Below the pieces are notes generated by a model. The model ran no database searches, was not told the DNA's origin, and saw nothing but the letters and a program-made list of their open reading frames with translations. From Polyangium sp. 15x6 (lineage in GTDB: Bacteria; Myxococcota_A; Polyangia; Polyangiales; Polyangiaceae), in contig NZ_JASBQE010000063.1 in the NCBI RefSeq assembly GCF_029960785.1, positions 1 to 64,000 of the forward strand: a stretch of 64,000 nucleotides of DNA, in the 5' to 3' direction. The position numbers and the translations under genes are program-made. Positions 19,090 to 26,306 of the stretch are shown here, in pieces (within the stretch, counting starts at the first letter, position 1; the number at the start of each line of letters is the position of its first letter).

Positions 19090-20220
19090 ATGACGACTGC
19101 CCCCGAACCCGATTTCGATCTCGCCACGATGCGCCTCGCGCTCGAGGAGGCGAAGAAGTCCCAGCCATCGCCGAATCCGCCGGTCGGGGCCATCGTCGTC
19201 AGCGAAGCGGGCGAGGTCGTCGCGACGTCGTACCACGTTCGCGCCGGCGAGGAGCACGCCGAGACCGTCGCCCTGCGTCGCGCCGGTGAGGCCGCGCGCG
19301 GCGGCACGCTCTACGTCACGCTCGAGCCCTGCAACCACCACGGCCGCACGCCGCCCTGCGTCGACAACATCCTGCGGGCGGGCATTCGCCGCGTCGTCAT
19401 CGGTTGCCTCGATCCGAACCCGAACGTCGAGGGCGGGGGCGCGGCGCGGCTCACCGAGTCGGGCGTCACGGTCGACGTCGGCGTCGCGGGCGCCGAGGCG
19501 CGCGCGCTCATCGCGCCGTGGGCGAAGTTCATCACGACGGGCATGCCGTACGTGTCGCTGAAGCTCGCGCTCTCGCTCGACGGGCGCATCGCGACCCGCA
19601 GCGGCGCCTCCAAGTGGGTCACGGGCCCCGAGGCGCGGGCGAAGGTCCAGGAGCTGCGCGCGCAGCACGACGTCGTCGGCGTCGGCATCGGGACGGCGCT
19701 CGCGGACGATCCGCGCCTCACGGTGCGCACGCCCGGGCTCGCCGAGCAAGGGCGTTGCCCGACCCGCGCGGTCTTCGACACGCACCTGCGCTTGCCGCTG
19801 CACAGCCGGCTCGTGCAGACCGCGCGTGAGGTGCCGACGTGGGTGCTCACGGGCGAGGACGCGCCGGGGACAAACGAGCAGGCGCTCGCCGACGCGGGAT
19901 GCGTGGTGCTGCGTGTGCCGAACTCGGCGGAGGGCCGGGTGGAGGTGTCGGCAGCGCTGCGGATCCTCGCGGCGCAGGGCGTGGTGTCGATCCTCGTCGA
20001 GGGCGGCGCGGAGCTCGCGGGCAGCCTGCTCGCCGCGCGCCTCGCGGACGAGCTCCACGCGTTCATCGCGCCGATCCTGCTCGGGCCTCGTGGTCGTCCC
20101 GGCGCGGTCGACTGGGCAGGCCCGGATACGCCGAGCGAGGCGCCGCGGATCGTCGATCCTCGATGGGCGCTCTGCGGCCGCGACGCGTACGTCAGCGGGC
20201 CGCTGTCGTTCCCGCGTTGA
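19090..20220 (+). CDS. ribD: Bifunctional riboflavin biosynthesis protein RibD (deaminase/reductase)
   Basis: Carries out two steps of riboflavin synthesis: deamination then reduction of the pyrimidine intermediate. The N-terminal deaminase has its zinc site at His56-Ala-Glu58, Cys81 and Cys90 (EPCNHHGRTPPC). The C-terminal NADPH reductase begins near residue 155 (PYVSLKLALSLDGRIA). The length of 376 aa is normal. It lies 17 bp after nrdR. Other rib genes do not follow; the gene ends next to a palindromic repeat and converges on def. Confidence 0.96.
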   Translation: MTTAPEPDFDLATMRLALEEAKKSQPSPNPPVGAIVVSEAGEVVATSYHVRAGEEHAETVALRRAGEAARGGTLYVTLEPCNHHGRTPPCVDNILRAGIRRVVIGCLDPNPNVEGGGAARLTESGVTVDVGVAGAEARALIAPWAKFITTGMPYVSLKLALSLDGRIATRSGASKWVTGPEARAKVQELRAQHDVVGVGIGTALADDPRLTVRTPGLAEQGRCPTRAVFDTHLRLPLHSRLVQTAREVPTWVLTGEDAPGTNEQALADAGCVVLRVPNSAEGRVEVSAALRILAAQGVVSILVEGGAELAGSLLAARLADELHAFIAPILLGPRGRPGAVDWAGPDTPSEAPRIVDPRWALCGRDAYVSGPLSFPR

Positions 20221-20238
20221 AGGGAGCCGCCGCGCCGG

Positions 20239-20360
20239 GGCGCTGCCCCGGGCCCCGCGGGGGCTGTTCGCCCCTCGACCCGAACCAGGGCAAGCCCTGG
20301 ACCTCAGGGGAAGAACTGCGCGATGCGCAGTTCTTCCACGGGCCGGTCGCAAGACCAGGG
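20239..20360 (+). repeat. Dispersed palindromic repeat, copy A
   Basis: About 120 bp, closely matching 28142-28264 in the same orientation. Its heart is a perfect hairpin (AAGAACTGCGC, loop GAT, and its complement, 20311-20335). It starts 19 bp after the ribD stop. GC-rich inverted repeats (around CCCCGGGCC and CCAGGGCAAGCCCTGG) precede the core. Confidence 0.85.
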
Positions 20361-20403
20361 ACAGCGTTGCCCGTCACGGCGATTTTGGCTGGCAGGGACG
20401 TCG

Positions 20404-20530
20404 CCGGTCTTGACCCGGCTCGTTCGATGAACTGCGCATCGCGCAGTTCATCGACCCCGAGTCCAGCGCTTGCGCTGGTCCGGGTCCAGGGGCGGACAGC
20501 CCCGGTGGGGTCTGGGGCAAAGCCCCAGCG
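20404..20530 (-). repeat. Dispersed palindromic repeat, copy B (inverted)
   Basis: A diverged copy of the same element in reverse orientation, ending 12 bp from the def stop. The core hairpin is GAACTGCGC/GCGCAGTTC at about 20429-20450. Copies A and B together form a large inverted repeat between the convergent ribD and def genes, and may act as a two-way terminator. Confidence 0.75.
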
Positions 20531-20542
20531 CAAACGCGAGGG

Positions 20543-21052
20543 TCAACCCGTCGCGTCTGCGCGCTTCTGCATCTTGCGCTGGATGATGCGCTTCTTCAGC
20601 ATGCCCACGCGGTCGATCATCAGCACGCCGTCGAGGTGATCGTTCTCGTGCTGGATCGCCACTGCGAGCAGGCCGTCGGCCGTGAGCTCGAACGTCTTGC
20701 CGTCGCGGCCCTGGGCGCGCACGCGGACCTCGGTCGCGCGCTTGATGTCCTCGCTCACGCCGGGGAACGACAAACAGCCCTCGGCGCCTACCTCTTCACC
20801 GACCTTCGACAGGATCTCCGGGTTGACGAAGACCATGAGGTTGCTCGGTTCGTCCTCGGCGGCGATGTCGATGATGAAGATCCGGTGCGGCTCGCCGATC
20901 TGCGTGGCCGCGAGGCCCACGCCCGGCGCTGCGTACATGGTCTCGGCCATGTCGTCGATGAGCCGCTCGAGCTCGGGCGTGATGCGCTCGACCGGCTGGG
21001 CCTTCTGGCGAAGGCGAGGGTCGGGATAATGCAGGATGGTGCGGATGGCCAT
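20543..21052 (-). CDS. def: Peptide deformylase
   Basis: Removes the formyl group from nascent N-termini. All three motifs are intact: GVGLAATQIG (44-53), EGCLSFPG (metal ligand Cys93) and QHENDHLDG (His135, Glu136, His139). The 169-aa length is normal for type I enzymes. No fmt gene is adjacent. The gene converges on ribD across the inverted repeat pair. Confidence 0.97.
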   Translation of the reverse strand: MAIRTILHYPDPRLRQKAQPVERITPELERLIDDMAETMYAAPGVGLAATQIGEPHRIFIIDIAAEDEPSNLMVFVNPEILSKVGEEVGAEGCLSFPGVSEDIKRATEVRVRAQGRDGKTFELTADGLLAVAIQHENDHLDGVLMIDRVGMLKKRIIQRKMQKRADATG

Positions 21053-21185
21053 GTTCGCTTCTTGTTGCCCTTGGAACCGCCGCTGCCGCTACGTCACCAG
21101 CGGCAGGGCGTTTACAGGGTAGCCTAGTCGAACCTCGTCGTCCTGCCGAGACTCGTCAAGATGCGCTCGGCCCGCCGACGACGCT

Positions 21186-23243
21186 TTACTTCGTGCGTCG
21201 GAAGATCGCCGGATCGACCGGCGTGCCCCGCGCTGCCAGGTCCTCCGCGATGGCCGGGACCGCGCCCGTCGGGTGCAGGCTGCCCTCGATCGTCCCGCCC
21301 GCGGCAGTCCGTTCGATGAGGAACGTGAAGAGGTCCCGCGCCACGAGCGCGCCACCTTCCACCCGCAGATCCGCGACACGCATGAGCCGCGCGCGGCCGT
21401 CGCGGAGCCGGGCCACTTCGAGCACGAGGTCGAACGCACTCGAGAGCGCCTCCCGCGCCGCCTCCACGGTCGTGCCTGGGCGCGCCGTCACGAGGTCGGC
21501 CGTGAGCCGGGCGAGGGCATGGCGCAAGGTCGGCGCGCGCGTCGCCGCGAGCACGCTGCCCGCGCCTTCGCCGAGGGCTCCCACGAGCTCGGAGGCCGCG
21601 GGCCCTGCGAGCGCGCCGATCACGATTCGATCGGGGCGCATCCGCGCGGCGACACGTGTCGCGTTCGCCGCCGCGTCCGCGCTCGGGCCGAGCGGGATCG
21701 ACAACGTGTTCGTGTGGAGCACGGGGATCTCGTCGTCGTCTTGCAGCGACACGACGCGCTCCTCCGCGGCGAAGCCTTGCGCGAGCGCCGCGACGAGCGA
21801 TCCGTGCCCCGAGCCCATCGGCCCTGCGACGAGCACGTTTGCGCGACCGGCCATGCATTGCGAGAGCAGCGTTGCCACGGCCCGCGAGACGAGCCCCGCG
21901 CGCACGAGATCTTCCAGCGTGCTCGCCTCGATCCGCTGCGGCTTGCGCAGCACGACGAGCAGCCCCTTCGCGCCCGGCGCGGGCACGACACCGAGGATGC
22001 GAAATCCCTCTGGCGCGACGACGTCCACCGCGCCCGGCGCATCGAACGGCGCGCCTGCGTGAACGAGAAGCCGCCTGAGAGCACGCGCCGCGGCCTCCTC
22101 GCTCGTGAACGGCATCTCGCCCGTCGGCGTCTTGCGGCTCTTGCGGAATGCGACGAGCCGCGTGTTGCCTTGCACGTGGATCTCGAGCACGTCGTCGTCC
22201 GCGAGCAGCGGCCCGATCGCGCCGAGCTCCAGAAGCTCGCGCCGCGCTTCCACCGCGAGCTCTGCGATGCCCACGCCGTCCGGCACGAGCCCCGCGGACT
22301 TCATCACGACCGCGCGCTCTTCGATCGCCGTCGTGATCTTCGCGGCGAACGTCGACGAGATGGGCGCGCCTGCGGCGAGCGGGGCGAGGTCGACGCCTTC
22401 GGCCACGCGCTCCACGAGGGTCACGAGCGCGGCGCGGTGCGGGGCCGACGGGCCCGGCGTCGGTTCCGAGTTCGTGCGGTTCATCGGGGACGGAGGCACC
22501 GCCGTCGGGCCGGGCGGCATCGCGTGCCGCGTCGGGAACGTCTGCCCGAAGGCCGGCGGGAAGGGGCTTTGCGGCGGCGCGGGGATGCTCGACGCCGTGG
22601 GCCGCGGGCCTGCGCTCAGCGTCGGCGGGCCGGCTGCGGTGTGCGGCGACAGCGGCGAGAGCGCGGTCGGCGACAGCATCGAGCCGCTCGGCTTCGTGCT
22701 CGCGCTCGGTCGTGGCACGCGCGGCGGGGCGGGCACGGGGATCGGCGCCTCGTCGGGATCGTTTTCCAGCGGGAAGTGACTGACCACGTCCGCGGCTTGT
22801 TCGCCGGTGAGCACACCCGGGTCGCGGGGTTTGGCGGGGACGGCCGAGGGCGGGCCTCCGGGCGACGAGAGTGGGCCTTCGATCGAGCCCATGTCGGGCA
22901 TCGCGTTGAACTCGCCGCTCGGCATACGCCCGCCGGCGAGCGAAGCGCCGGGGCCGGCTTCGATGCGCAGGACGAAGTCGCCGATGTAGATCTTGTCGCC
23001 CTCGCGGACGAGCGTCGGCTGCCCGATCTTGCGGCCGTTGACGTACGTGCCGTTCGTGCTCTTCAGGTCGGTGACGATGAAGCGGCCGTCACGCAGGACC
23101 AGGCGCGCGTGCCGCTTCGACACGTTGCCTTTCGGCAGCATGAGGTCGTTGCCTTGCACGCGGCCGACGTTGATCTCCGCGCGATCGAAGGATTCGCGGC
23201 GCTCGGCGCCGCCCTTCTCGCTGATGATGACCGAGAAAATCAT
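21186..23243 (-). CDS. FHA-domain protein fused to a degenerate CpaF/TadA-type secretion ATPase
   Basis: 685 aa from ATG 23243. An N-terminal FHA domain (about 1-95) keeps the phosphothreonine-binding residues: Gly27-Arg28, Ser42/Arg44/His45, and Asn64-Gly-Thr. A Pro/Ala/Ser-rich linker runs to about 265. The C-terminal domain (about 270-640) aligns by eye with CpaF ATPases (ALRRLLVHAGAPFDAPGAVD, RMRPDRIVIG). The Walker A region reads GPMGSGHGS, with His480 where Lys is expected. The Walker B acidic residue after RPDRIVIG is Ala544, and the usual GHDGS and HAN motifs are altered. It therefore looks catalytically dead. No tad/flp pilus genes are nearby. A regulatory or scaffold role linked to Ser/Thr kinases is an inference. 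Confidence 0.85.
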   Translation of the reverse strand: MIFSVIISEKGGAERRESFDRAEINVGRVQGNDLMLPKGNVSKRHARLVLRDGRFIVTDLKSTNGTYVNGRKIGQPTLVREGDKIYIGDFVLRIEAGPGASLAGGRMPSGEFNAMPDMGSIEGPLSSPGGPPSAVPAKPRDPGVLTGEQAADVVSHFPLENDPDEAPIPVPAPPRVPRPSASTKPSGSMLSPTALSPLSPHTAAGPPTLSAGPRPTASSIPAPPQSPFPPAFGQTFPTRHAMPPGPTAVPPSPMNRTNSEPTPGPSAPHRAALVTLVERVAEGVDLAPLAAGAPISSTFAAKITTAIEERAVVMKSAGLVPDGVGIAELAVEARRELLELGAIGPLLADDDVLEIHVQGNTRLVAFRKSRKTPTGEMPFTSEEAAARALRRLLVHAGAPFDAPGAVDVVAPEGFRILGVVPAPGAKGLLVVLRKPQRIEASTLEDLVRAGLVSRAVATLLSQCMAGRANVLVAGPMGSGHGSLVAALAQGFAAEERVVSLQDDDEIPVLHTNTLSIPLGPSADAAANATRVAARMRPDRIVIGALAGPAASELVGALGEGAGSVLAATRAPTLRHALARLTADLVTARPGTTVEAAREALSSAFDLVLEVARLRDGRARLMRVADLRVEGGALVARDLFTFLIERTAAGGTIEGSLHPTGAVPAIAEDLAARGTPVDPAIFRRTK

Positions 23244-23360
23244 TCCGCTCGGGCGGCCTTGCGGGATCGGCCCCGGGCCACGCCCGGCAATACGAGCAAG
23301 CCCCGAGGAGCATGTCAACGAAGAGGGGACGATCGCGCGCGGGTGGGGACGGATGACGGA

Positions 23361-23654
23361 TCAGCGCGGCTTGCGGGCGGAGGCGGACGAAGGCGGGATC
23401 GAGGTGGGGTCGCCGTTTTCGCGGCGGTCCTTCATGTCACCGGCGACGAGGGAGAGCAGCTCGCCGGCGACCGACATCACGTCTTCTTCGGCGAGACCTC
23501 CCTGGCGCATTTCGCGGTAGATGGTCTTCGCGAGGATGCGGAGCGCCCGCGGATCGCGGGAGGCGTGTTCATAAGGGCGGGGCCGCTGCGTCGCGTCACC
23601 GCTCCCCTCGGAAGGGGCGCCCGTGATCTCGGCTTTGGGGGTGGGGAACTCCAT
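23361..23654 (-). CDS. Small conserved-looking protein of unknown function
   Basis: 97 aa with a predicted helical core (RALRILAKTIYREMRQGG, then EEDVMSVAGELLSLVAGDM) flanked by disordered Pro/Ser-rich ends. It lies 117 bp upstream of the FHA-ATPase gene on the same strand and may share its promoter. I do not recognise the family. Codon use is like that of neighbouring genes. Confidence 0.65.
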   Translation of the reverse strand: MEFPTPKAEITGAPSEGSGDATQRPRPYEHASRDPRALRILAKTIYREMRQGGLAEEDVMSVAGELLSLVAGDMKDRRENGDPTSIPPSSASARKPR

Positions 23655-23962
23655 GCCGGCCGCCCCTTGCGATGGTCGTGCCGAAGCCGGGCCGTCTGAA
23701 TTTCGGTCATTTCCCGGTCATATTTTCCCCTGGAAGCGAACGCCTTTACGCACGTGCGTCGCGCGCGGCGCGTTTTTGATTTCGCAGGGCGCGTCAACGG
23801 CGGGTGTGTGCTCGCGTGCCTTCCATGGGTGGCACTCCGCTTGACGGTCGGACGAGCGGACGTCTACCTTGGCGCCGCTCGACCGGGGGCGCGTGCGCTG
23901 GATACGCGCGGAATCGTGGGGATCGACAGCGATCGGCGAGCACCGTGTGAAGTGGAGGAGTT
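23655..23962 (+). other. Intergenic region holding the cold-shock gene leader
   Basis: About 308 bp between the divergent small gene and csp. It probably contains both promoters and a leader for csp mRNA. A strong ribosome site GGAGG lies just before the csp ATG. No open frame with protein-like features is seen. Confidence 0.5.
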
Positions 23963-24181
23963 ATGGCAGTAGGTAAAGTCAAGTGGTTCAATGACGAGAA
24001 GGGCTGGGGGTTCATCAAGCAGGACACGGGCCCCGACGTCTTCGTCCACTACTCGCAGATCCAGCAGCCGGACGCGGGTCGGAAGCGCCTCTTCGAGGAC
24101 GAGACCGTCGAGTTCGAGATCAAGGAGGGCCCCAAGGGCCTGCAGGCCATCAACGTGATGCGCCTCGCCGCCGCGAGCTGA
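23963..24181 (+). CDS. cspA: Cold-shock domain protein
   Basis: 72-aa single-stranded nucleic-acid-binding OB fold. RNP1 (KGWGFIKQ) and RNP2 (VFVHYS) motifs are intact. RNA chaperone function is expected. The stop codon lies inside a 5-bp tandem repeat and is followed by a strong terminator, so it is a single-gene transcript. CspA-type naming is by family, not by proven cold induction. Confidence 0.95.
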   Translation: MAVGKVKWFNDEKGWGFIKQDTGPDVFVHYSQIQQPDAGRKRLFEDETVEFEIKEGPKGLQAINVMRLAAAS

Positions 24182-24200
24182 GCTGAGCTGAGCTGAGCTG
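24175..24200 (+). repeat. GAGCT pentanucleotide tandem repeat over the csp stop codon
   Basis: Five copies of GAGCT plus one base. Because the period is 5, TGA recurs at 24179, 24184, 24189, 24194 and 24199 and closes all three frames. Confidence 0.9.
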
Positions 24201-24206
24201 ATCGTC

Positions 24207-24253
24207 ACCCGGCGCCTCGGACCTCGCACCGTCCGACGGCGCCGGGTTCGTTT
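24207..24253 (+). terminator. Rho-independent terminator after the cold-shock gene
   Basis: A 15-bp stem with one bulge: 24207-24221 pairs with 24232-24247, followed by TCGTTT. Stem strength and the T-rich tail fit an intrinsic terminator. It may also serve the convergent metallophosphoesterase gene. Confidence 0.8.
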
Positions 24254-24257
24254 CCGG

Positions 24258-25160
24258 CTAGCCCTTCGGAATCGGCACTTCGGAAAACGTCTTCGTCGCG
24301 GGATCGAGCCTGCATGAGCGGATCGACCGGATCGCCCCCGAGGCGTCGTCGATCTCGTACAGGTTGAAGCCCGCCATGCGCTCGTCGCTGTCGTGCAGGA
24401 GCGACGCGCTCGTCGCGCCGACCGCGTCGATGTGGCCCCGCGCCGTCGGCAGCGTGCGGTGGATCCGCCGGTGCAGGTGGCCGTGCAGGAGCAGGCCTCG
24501 CTCGACCCCGCGCAGAAGCTCGCCCTGCTCCCGGGCGTCGTAGAGCCCTTCGAACAGCGTCTTCGCGAGCCGCGGCGGGTTGTGCCACGGGTGGTGCTGG
24601 AGCAGGATCGGCGTGCGCGAGCGCACCTCGGGGTGGGAGAGAACCCGCGAGAGCGCATCGAGCTGCTTCGGGCGGAGGGCGCCGGCGGCGACGAGCGGCG
24701 GCCTCGGCACGGCCGTCGACAGGCCGATGAGCGCGACCGGGCCGCGCAGGCGCACGAAGGGGAAGGGGCCCGGGATCTCGGGGAGATCGGTCTTCAGGTA
24801 GGGCTCGAAGTAGCGGAAGAAGCGTTTCGAATGGAAGGCGCCGCGGGTGTAGGTGTCGTGGTTGCCCGGGACCATGCTGATCTGGTCGGGCGAGAGGCCG
24901 AGATCCTGTTCGACGAGCTTCTTCACGAGCTCGAACTCGACCTCGAGGGCGAGGTTCGTGACGTCGCCCGTGATGACCACGTGATCGACGCCGAGCTTTC
25001 GGATCTCCGCGGCCGCCGCCTCGACGGCGAAGGGCTTGTGGACCGATTTGCGGTGGAAGCGCAGGTTCACGTAGCCCGTGAGGCGCTTGTTGAAGAGGCG
25101 CATCGGCACCGCGCCTTCGAGCGAGAGCAGGTGCAGATCCGAGAGGTGGGCGATCTTCAC
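24258..25160 (-). CDS. Metallophosphoesterase (calcineurin-like)
   Basis: 300-aa binuclear-metal phosphoesterase. The ligand motifs appear in order: SDLHLL (Asp8, His10), ITGDVTN, PGNHDTY, QHHPWH and HGHLHR. A GTG start at 25160 is used because KIAHLSDLH is the usual first strand; longer readings extend into the upstream gene. The substrate is unknown; class III cAMP phosphodiesterase-like or UDP-sugar hydrolase-like activities are possible. It lies 32 bp after the SUMF1 gene. Confidence 0.9.
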   Translation of the reverse strand: MKIAHLSDLHLLSLEGAVPMRLFNKRLTGYVNLRFHRKSVHKPFAVEAAAAEIRKLGVDHVVITGDVTNLALEVEFELVKKLVEQDLGLSPDQISMVPGNHDTYTRGAFHSKRFFRYFEPYLKTDLPEIPGPFPFVRLRGPVALIGLSTAVPRPPLVAAGALRPKQLDALSRVLSHPEVRSRTPILLQHHPWHNPPRLAKTLFEGLYDAREQGELLRGVERGLLLHGHLHRRIHRTLPTARGHIDAVGATSASLLHDSDERMAGFNLYEIDDASGAIRSIRSCRLDPATKTFSEVPIPKG

Positions 25161-25192
25161 GCGCCCACTATGATCCCGCCGGGCGCGCTTCG

Positions 25193-26101
25193 CTACGGAT
25201 CCCGGGCGCACCGGAACCCGCGCCAGGGCCTGCGCATGGAAGGAAGATCGTGCTGGCGCGACGCCGCGCGCAAAAATGGCCGGCCGTGCACGTATCCGCC
25301 GCCCCGCAGGACCCGCTCCTCCCCCGAGGACGGGCCGCGCGGATTCATCACGCTGCCCTCCTGGTAGCGAGGTGCGTAGTAGTCTGCCACCCACTCTTCC
25401 ACGTTTCCGGCCATGTCGGCGAACCCGTCGGGGGTCCGGCCGTCCGGGAACGAGCCTGCGGGGGCGAGCTCGAGGAAGCCGTCGGTGGGGTCGAGCTCGT
25501 CCCAGGAGAGCTTGCCGTGGTTCACGATCGAGCCGTTCCAAAGGTTGCCCCAGGGGTAGCGCCGCCCCCGCGTGCCCCGCGCCGCGCGCTCCCACTCGGC
25601 CTCGGTCGGCAGCCGCCCGCCCGCCCAGGTGCAGAAGGCCACGGCGTCGCCATAGCTCACCATCACGACGGGCAGCTCCGGCCGATCGAAGCGCGCGGCC
25701 CCCGAGGCATACGGCGGCTCCAGGCAATGCCCCGCGGCCACGCAGCGGCGGTAACGCGCGACCGTGACCTCGGTGCGATCGATCCAGACGTCCGAGAGGT
25801 AGACCTCGTGGGGCGGGTACTCGTCGCCGAAGATCTGCTCGGGGCACTCGCGGCCCATGGGCTCGAGGGCGCAGAGCGTCTGCGCGTGGGCGACCTCGGC
25901 GGGCGTCGAGCCCATCGTGAACGTGCTTTCGCGGAGGAGGATCGCCTCGGGCGCGGGGCTCTGCAGGGTGACGATGCCGGTCTTCGTGCTCGCTTGCGGC
26001 GCGGGGGCCGAGGGCGCCTCGGGGGGAGGCGGAGGACGGGCGGCCCCGCCGGAAGGGGCGAGCACGAGGAGCGCGAGGGTGGCGACCGTCGCGGGGCGCA
26101 T
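25193..26101 (-). CDS. Exported formylglycine-generating-enzyme-like (SUMF1) protein
   Basis: About 302 aa with a signal peptide (MRPATVATLALLVLAPSGGA) and Pro-rich linker. The SUMF1/C-type-lectin-like fold shows typical motifs: IDRTEVTVARYRRC, FCTWAGGRLPTEAEWERAAR, DMAGNVEEWVADYY and RGGGYVHGRPFLRAASR. The copper-binding cysteine pair of true formylglycine-generating enzymes near the C-terminus is missing, so sulfatase activation is unlikely. Many such myxobacterial proteins are of unknown role. ATG 26101 gives the signal peptide. Confidence 0.88.
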   Translation of the reverse strand: MRPATVATLALLVLAPSGGAARPPPPPEAPSAPAPQASTKTGIVTLQSPAPEAILLRESTFTMGSTPAEVAHAQTLCALEPMGRECPEQIFGDEYPPHEVYLSDVWIDRTEVTVARYRRCVAAGHCLEPPYASGAARFDRPELPVVMVSYGDAVAFCTWAGGRLPTEAEWERAARGTRGRRYPWGNLWNGSIVNHGKLSWDELDPTDGFLELAPAGSFPDGRTPDGFADMAGNVEEWVADYYAPRYQEGSVMNPRGPSSGEERVLRGGGYVHGRPFLRAASRQHDLPSMRRPWRGFRCARDP

Positions 26102-26148
26102 CGAGGAGAGGCGTAGCACCGGAACGGCCGTTCGTCGTCGCAGGGCTG

Positions 26149-26306
26149 CTAGAACATCGAGCGGTTTGCAACCGCTCGATGTTCTAGCTCTTTTGTCCCG
26201 AGGGGGACGCCTCGCGTCCCCCTCTCGTCCGGGCAAAGCCCGGCCGATTCACCCCCCGAGGGAAGATCGCTTCGCGATCTTCCGAGCATCGAACCGGTCG
26301 ATGCTC
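26149..26306. repeat. Five consecutive perfect or near-perfect hairpins
   Basis: Stems are 26149-26166/26170-26187 (18 bp, loop TGC), 26200-26210/26214-26224 (11 bp), 26229-26234/26238-26243 (6 bp), 26261-26270/26274-26283 (10 bp) and 26284-26292/26298-26306 (9 bp). All five lie between the beta-propeller gene's stop and the SUMF1 gene. The first is followed by CTCTTTT on the plus strand. Each stem has a different sequence. Confidence 0.9.

Noticed and set aside
21273-23699. 808-residue open frame opposite the FHA-ATPase gene
   Set aside because: Arg/His/Glu-rich shadow frame; the minus-strand protein carries clear FHA and CpaF features.
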